Positions 60,192 to 64,000 of a DNA stretch of 64,000 nucleotides are shown here, in pieces. The DNA is from Strigops habroptila (lineage: Eukaryota > Chordata > Aves > Psittaciformes > Psittacidae). Every line of letters begins with the position of its first letter. Positions within the stretch are counted from its first letter, which is position 1. The notes below the pieces were generated by a model. It made no database searches. It saw only the letters and a list, made by a program, of their open reading frames with translations, and had not been told where the DNA came from. Made by a program: the position numbers and the translations under genes. The stretch is taken from assembly GCF_004027225.2 (NCBI RefSeq), contig NC_044278.2, positions 58,025,743 through 58,089,742 of the forward strand, in the 5' to 3' direction.

Positions 60192-61850
60192 ACCCCTGCC
60201 TCCGAGAGCTGCAGGGCAGACCTGGGAAGGATGCTGTCCTTACTTCTGGAATGCTTGTATAAAATGAGAGAAAACATCCCAGGATGGAAAAGGAAGCACG
60301 TGGACTATGGAAAAAAATGGAAAAGCCCATTTGTGACCTGCAAACTCACACTGCACACAAACTGGAGTCCTGTGAAAATGCAATGAGAGAATTCACATGA
60401 CTGGCAATAAGGGCTGATCGACAGCCAGTGAAACAACTGTCATGTAAGCATGGCATGAAATACCATCTAGGAACTAAAGCCACATTAGCTGACTGTTTTT
60501 TTTCACGATTCTCAGCAGGTAATGAGAAAGAAGTAGCTGCAGAAATTGCAGATCTACCTGCTGGAGATTTAAAACCATTTGCTTAATATAGCCAGTTGGG
60601 CAGAAGATACGCAACTGCTTGACAGGCTGGCCAAAAGCTGCCAGCATCCTGTTCCAGCTTTCCTAGTGCACATGGGGCTGCCAAATGAATCCAGCCTCAA
60701 GATAGACATTCTTGTTATTCTAAACACAGCAACACAATGTTTATTTTTTTGCTGGGATCTCAGAGTCAAGCAGTGATCACAGGGTCTCTACAGGCAGCCA
60801 AGGCAGATTCTTATGTGGAGATCACTCTGAAGACTTCTTTCACTCATCTGTTCCGGACAACTCACATTGCAATTGCAACCCCTCTACCTTATTAAACAGG
60901 GTAAAACCACATGTTTGACCAGGCTGGACTTCATAAACTGCCTTAATCTATACACCTATCACCCTGATTGATAGATTTCTGCACTGAACAACTAGAAGTA
61001 GCTGCCAAGCATCCTTCTTCAGTCAGCTCTGGATCTACTTTTCCCACAGTGCAGAAACAAAAATGTGACTGATCTTACAGCTGGTTATGATTCACCACCT
61101 AAATTTTTGACATTTCTCTGGGGCAAAGAACCTTGTACAGCAAACACCATCTATCTATTAGCCTTAAATCTGCTGCAAGATCAGAAGAGAAAGTCTGAAG
61201 GAGAACATATGGCAAACTTGAAAGGAAAAGGTTTTTAATACCTTTACCAAAGCTTCTGCACCCCAGGGTTTCTGCACAGCAGTTCAGCTAGTACCTGATG
61301 AATTACTGCAAGGGGGAGATGTGCGCACATAAATACATGCTTCTGGAATATAGCTATCTAAATATCAACCAGCAAAAGACCTAAATATGGCCTAGAACTT
61401 CCAACAGAGAAGGCAAAAATGCAGAACGTGCATGAATGGACCTCAGAACAAAAATGACTGGCAATCATGTGGGACCCTTAGCAAAAAGTGTGAGCCGGTA
61501 GCAAAATCCAGGAGCCTTGATCAGCATGGGACCAAACTCATGTCTCCTCTCATGACCCTGGAGTGAAAGGACATGCTGCAGCCACCCACCCTGTTGGGCA
61601 GCGTGGCCTCTCTGGGGACTGCACCAGAGACTCTCCTATGCAAATAAACACCAAAAATAGCCTTTGATTATAACTTGGTAGTCTTATACCACGTCTTTTC
61701 CTTCATTTCCACAGCTGTGTATAGTCTGTATAGATCCACAGACTGTGCATAATCTAAGATAACCCAAAGTCACTGTTTTGTGACGCGCAATAGAGCACGC
61801 ACTTGACTTCCAGGAGGACAATGATGTTTAGCGTTGCAATAATTTGGACT

Positions 61851-61870
61851 GGTCAGCAGAGGGCAACGCC
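61851..61870 (+). promoter_or_regulatory. CTCF-like motif
   Basis: GGTCAGCAGAGGGCAACGCC resembles the CTCF core (CCASYAGRKGGC). It lies in an otherwise featureless stretch downstream of NMS. Motif-only evidence. Confidence 0.25.
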
Positions 61871-64000
61871 AATATCAAATCTGGCCGTTCAGGAGCCGCT
61901 GGTGTGCTGTGCTGGATCCGCTCCTAGCTCGGGTAACAAATGAGTTCAGCAGACCTTATGCATCCCTTGCACTCAGCTGGACAAGGCTCCCCGAGGCCAT
62001 AAACTGGGATATTTCCTCACCTTACAAAGCAAGCAAAGGTGGCAAGCTTGTAAACACAAATCTCAGTGCAGAGTGAAATGCAAGCCCTCTGCACAACTGA
62101 GAAATCCATCAGCAACATCAGTCCTCTAGACAGGTAGAAGAAGAAGAGCTTTTCCAGGCAACATTTTATCTCCATGCTCCCATCTGCCCACAGCTTCATT
62201 GAATTGTGGAGCACCATGTACACACATTTCCTAATAGGTGTTATTGCAAACATCCATTCTCCTTGACAATTGCGCCATGCCACAATTGAGTTAGGAAAGT
62301 AATGTTACATCAAGATAAATGTGTTTTGCAGCATCAGTAACAAGAGAGGTGCCAGAGGAGCTATGTTTTGAAATTTTTCATTGCTTTGCTTTACAATTCA
62401 GTCAGTGCCAGCCTTAGCTACAGATGGCTAGACTAAGCTGAAATCTGTAGCATGGGATATACGAGAACTAGTTATGTGCAAAACTACTGTGCAATTAACC
62501 TCTTGTTTTACCCAAGTAAATTAGCAATTGTGTGATCAACAGAACTAGCAAAGTTATTTATATTAGATTTGTACTTTGAGGAGGATCTCCTATACTGTAT
62601 TTAATTAAAGATAGTTTTTATTACCATTTCATTAGTATAATTTCATGCTGTGGCCCATATTTCAGTCGGGACACACGCTGGAGCTCTTTCTTTTACAGAG
62701 TTACCTATTTCCGTATAACTGGTAGGAATCAGCTTGTGGTTTCAGCTCTCCATCTTATTTGCCTAGAAATGCTCAACTGATTCAGAAGTTAATAGGTGAG
62801 GACAGATGGTTAAGCAAGCAAATGATATGCTACCATAAATGTCGCTTTCTTAGGAGGATGGCCAAAATCAGAAGGGAGTACGGCAGCTGAGTAGAGAGTG
62901 TATAAAATCGGAAATTGGAAGTCTGAGCTCTAGTTCTAGCTCTCTTGATCTATAACAGTACCACTACATTTCAGTGAACCACCTAAGGGCATGATTTCCA
63001 TACTTACCAAGCACTTTGTTTAACAGAGGCTTACCCGAGGGTATGAAGTTAAGCATGTACGCTACCAAGATAGGACCTTTCCACCTGACTCAGCTTCCCC
63101 CTTTGTGAAACAAGGGTATAGTTACTTAGCCTCAAAGTTTTGCTATGATACCCAGTTCATTTCTGCTCAGAAATAGCTTCGAAATCCTCAAGAGTGTCTA
63201 TTAATCAGCCTGGAAAAAACTTTAACCTTCCAAGGAAGCCAAATGCTGATCTATCTATTTGTCTGATTTTGTTCCCAATCCCTTTGTCTGGAGTAAATAA
63301 TGACATTAATTATTGTAATAGACTAGTAATATTTGTCACAGTTTATCTTATAATCAAGTAAGAGATTTTATCCTTATATTTAAATTTATCTTCAAATAAA
63401 AATTGTTATCTTATTGCACTAATGCATCATTATTTATCAGAGTAACTAGCCCTACTCCAGTAAACGTTTAAGTACTCCTCAGTGTACATTTTGCAAAACC
63501 AGGTGCTAAAACCCAGTTCTGCATTCATCCTGTTCAGACTGGCAACACTTCTAATGAAAAAAACTTTTCTCATTGTTCTGTCCCCATGTTTCTTTTTCTC
63601 TGCTGATGTGTTTTAAGGCAGCAGTGAAGTGTCATCACTGTGTTTGTTTCTTTTTCAGCAACAGACATTTGATCTGTTGGTGGCCCCTGCCAGGGCTGGT
63701 ACAAAACTTAATGAGCTGCATTCACTTTTAGCAAGTGCTGTGGAAGGAACAATATGTCTGGAAAATATCGGTGGTCCTGTTGAGTAGGTAATGAGACAGC
63801 AGGTATAAATGCAGAGCCAGAACGGCCAGAAAGTATCCTGACGTTTGTCTTGCTTGACAACCTTTATAGCATAAGCGAACGAACATCACCCAGTAATTCC
63901 TGCCATGAAGGGAATTATTCTTTTTTTTTTGCTTTATTCTATCACGAAATGCTATTTCACACAATAAATTTTACATCCACTTCCTGCAGATATTTATGCT

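Larger units (their letters stand above)
59805..64000. other. intergenic region downstream of NMS, no confirmed gene
   Basis: Unique AT-rich sequence with a small stem-loop, a CTCF-like motif and one exon-like open segment near 63660 (described under findings). PDCL3, the next gene in the human order, is not recognised within the window. Confidence 0.5.

Noticed and set aside
1-64000. tRNA, rRNA, CRISPR arrays and operon-like structures
   Set aside because: Looked for and not seen. The window is ordinary vertebrate nuclear DNA, where CRISPR arrays and operons are not expected.

Overview
This window is vertebrate nuclear DNA, almost certainly from a bird and probably a non-galliform one. It carries many CR1 LINE 3' ends with the (ATTCTATGR)-type terminus, solo ERVL-type LTRs of the avian 'GGGATAGAGTTAATTTTC' class, two compact CpG islands, and two split genes whose conceptual products match known vertebrate proteins. 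There are no bacterial-style genes. Most long open frames in the window are chance frames in AT-rich introns, GC-rich islands or CR1 relics.

Layout. (1) 1-14451: no coding gene seen. It holds a (TTTTA)n microsatellite, a solo LTR (5929-6527), a CR1 3' fragment (6735-7115), a pair of diverged unclassified repeats (about 2745 and 4165), a CTCF-like palindrome (11031-11055) and, at its high-coordinate end, the CHST10 3'UTR. (2) 14452-25343, minus strand: five coding exons of CHST10, the HNK-1 (CD57) sulfotransferase. They join in frame with GT-AG introns to 358 residues. Its promoter is a CpG island at about 30170-30990, so non-coding 5' exon(s) and a first intron of about 5 kb precede the ATG. 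A CR1 copy (31026-31969) abuts the upstream edge of that island. (3) 31970-46915: intergenic, with no gene detected. (4) 47530-55644, plus strand: the neuromedin S gene (NMS), with a CpG-island/TATA promoter, eight tiny coding exons (120 residues joined) and an AATAAA signal. The amidated core peptide FFLFRPRN is present. (5) 55670-64000: intergenic and repeat-rich, with an old CR1-like fragment, two solo LTRs in opposite orientation about 1 kb apart, and a strong hairpin of pre-miRNA size.

The head-to-head pair CHST10 (minus) and NMS (plus) matches the gene order I recall from human 2q11.2 (LONRF2-CHST10-NMS-PDCL3), so this is conserved synteny. The two genes have no known functional link: one acts in Golgi glycan sulfation, the other makes a secreted neuropeptide.

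The most interesting signal is inside NMS. The exons that in mammals encode the N-terminal precursor-related peptide (the FLFHYS...HPLMHLA...RRMKR segment) are not present as working exons. At the expected place and phase there is a decayed look-alike (51449-51484) that reads like the HPLMHL block and then hits an in-frame TGA. A second, weaker relic candidate lies at 49805. This bird precursor also carries an extra exon (49518-49577) that resembles a neuromedin U exon and that I do not find in the human NMS protein. Gene identity rests on my recall of family sequences; no database search was run.
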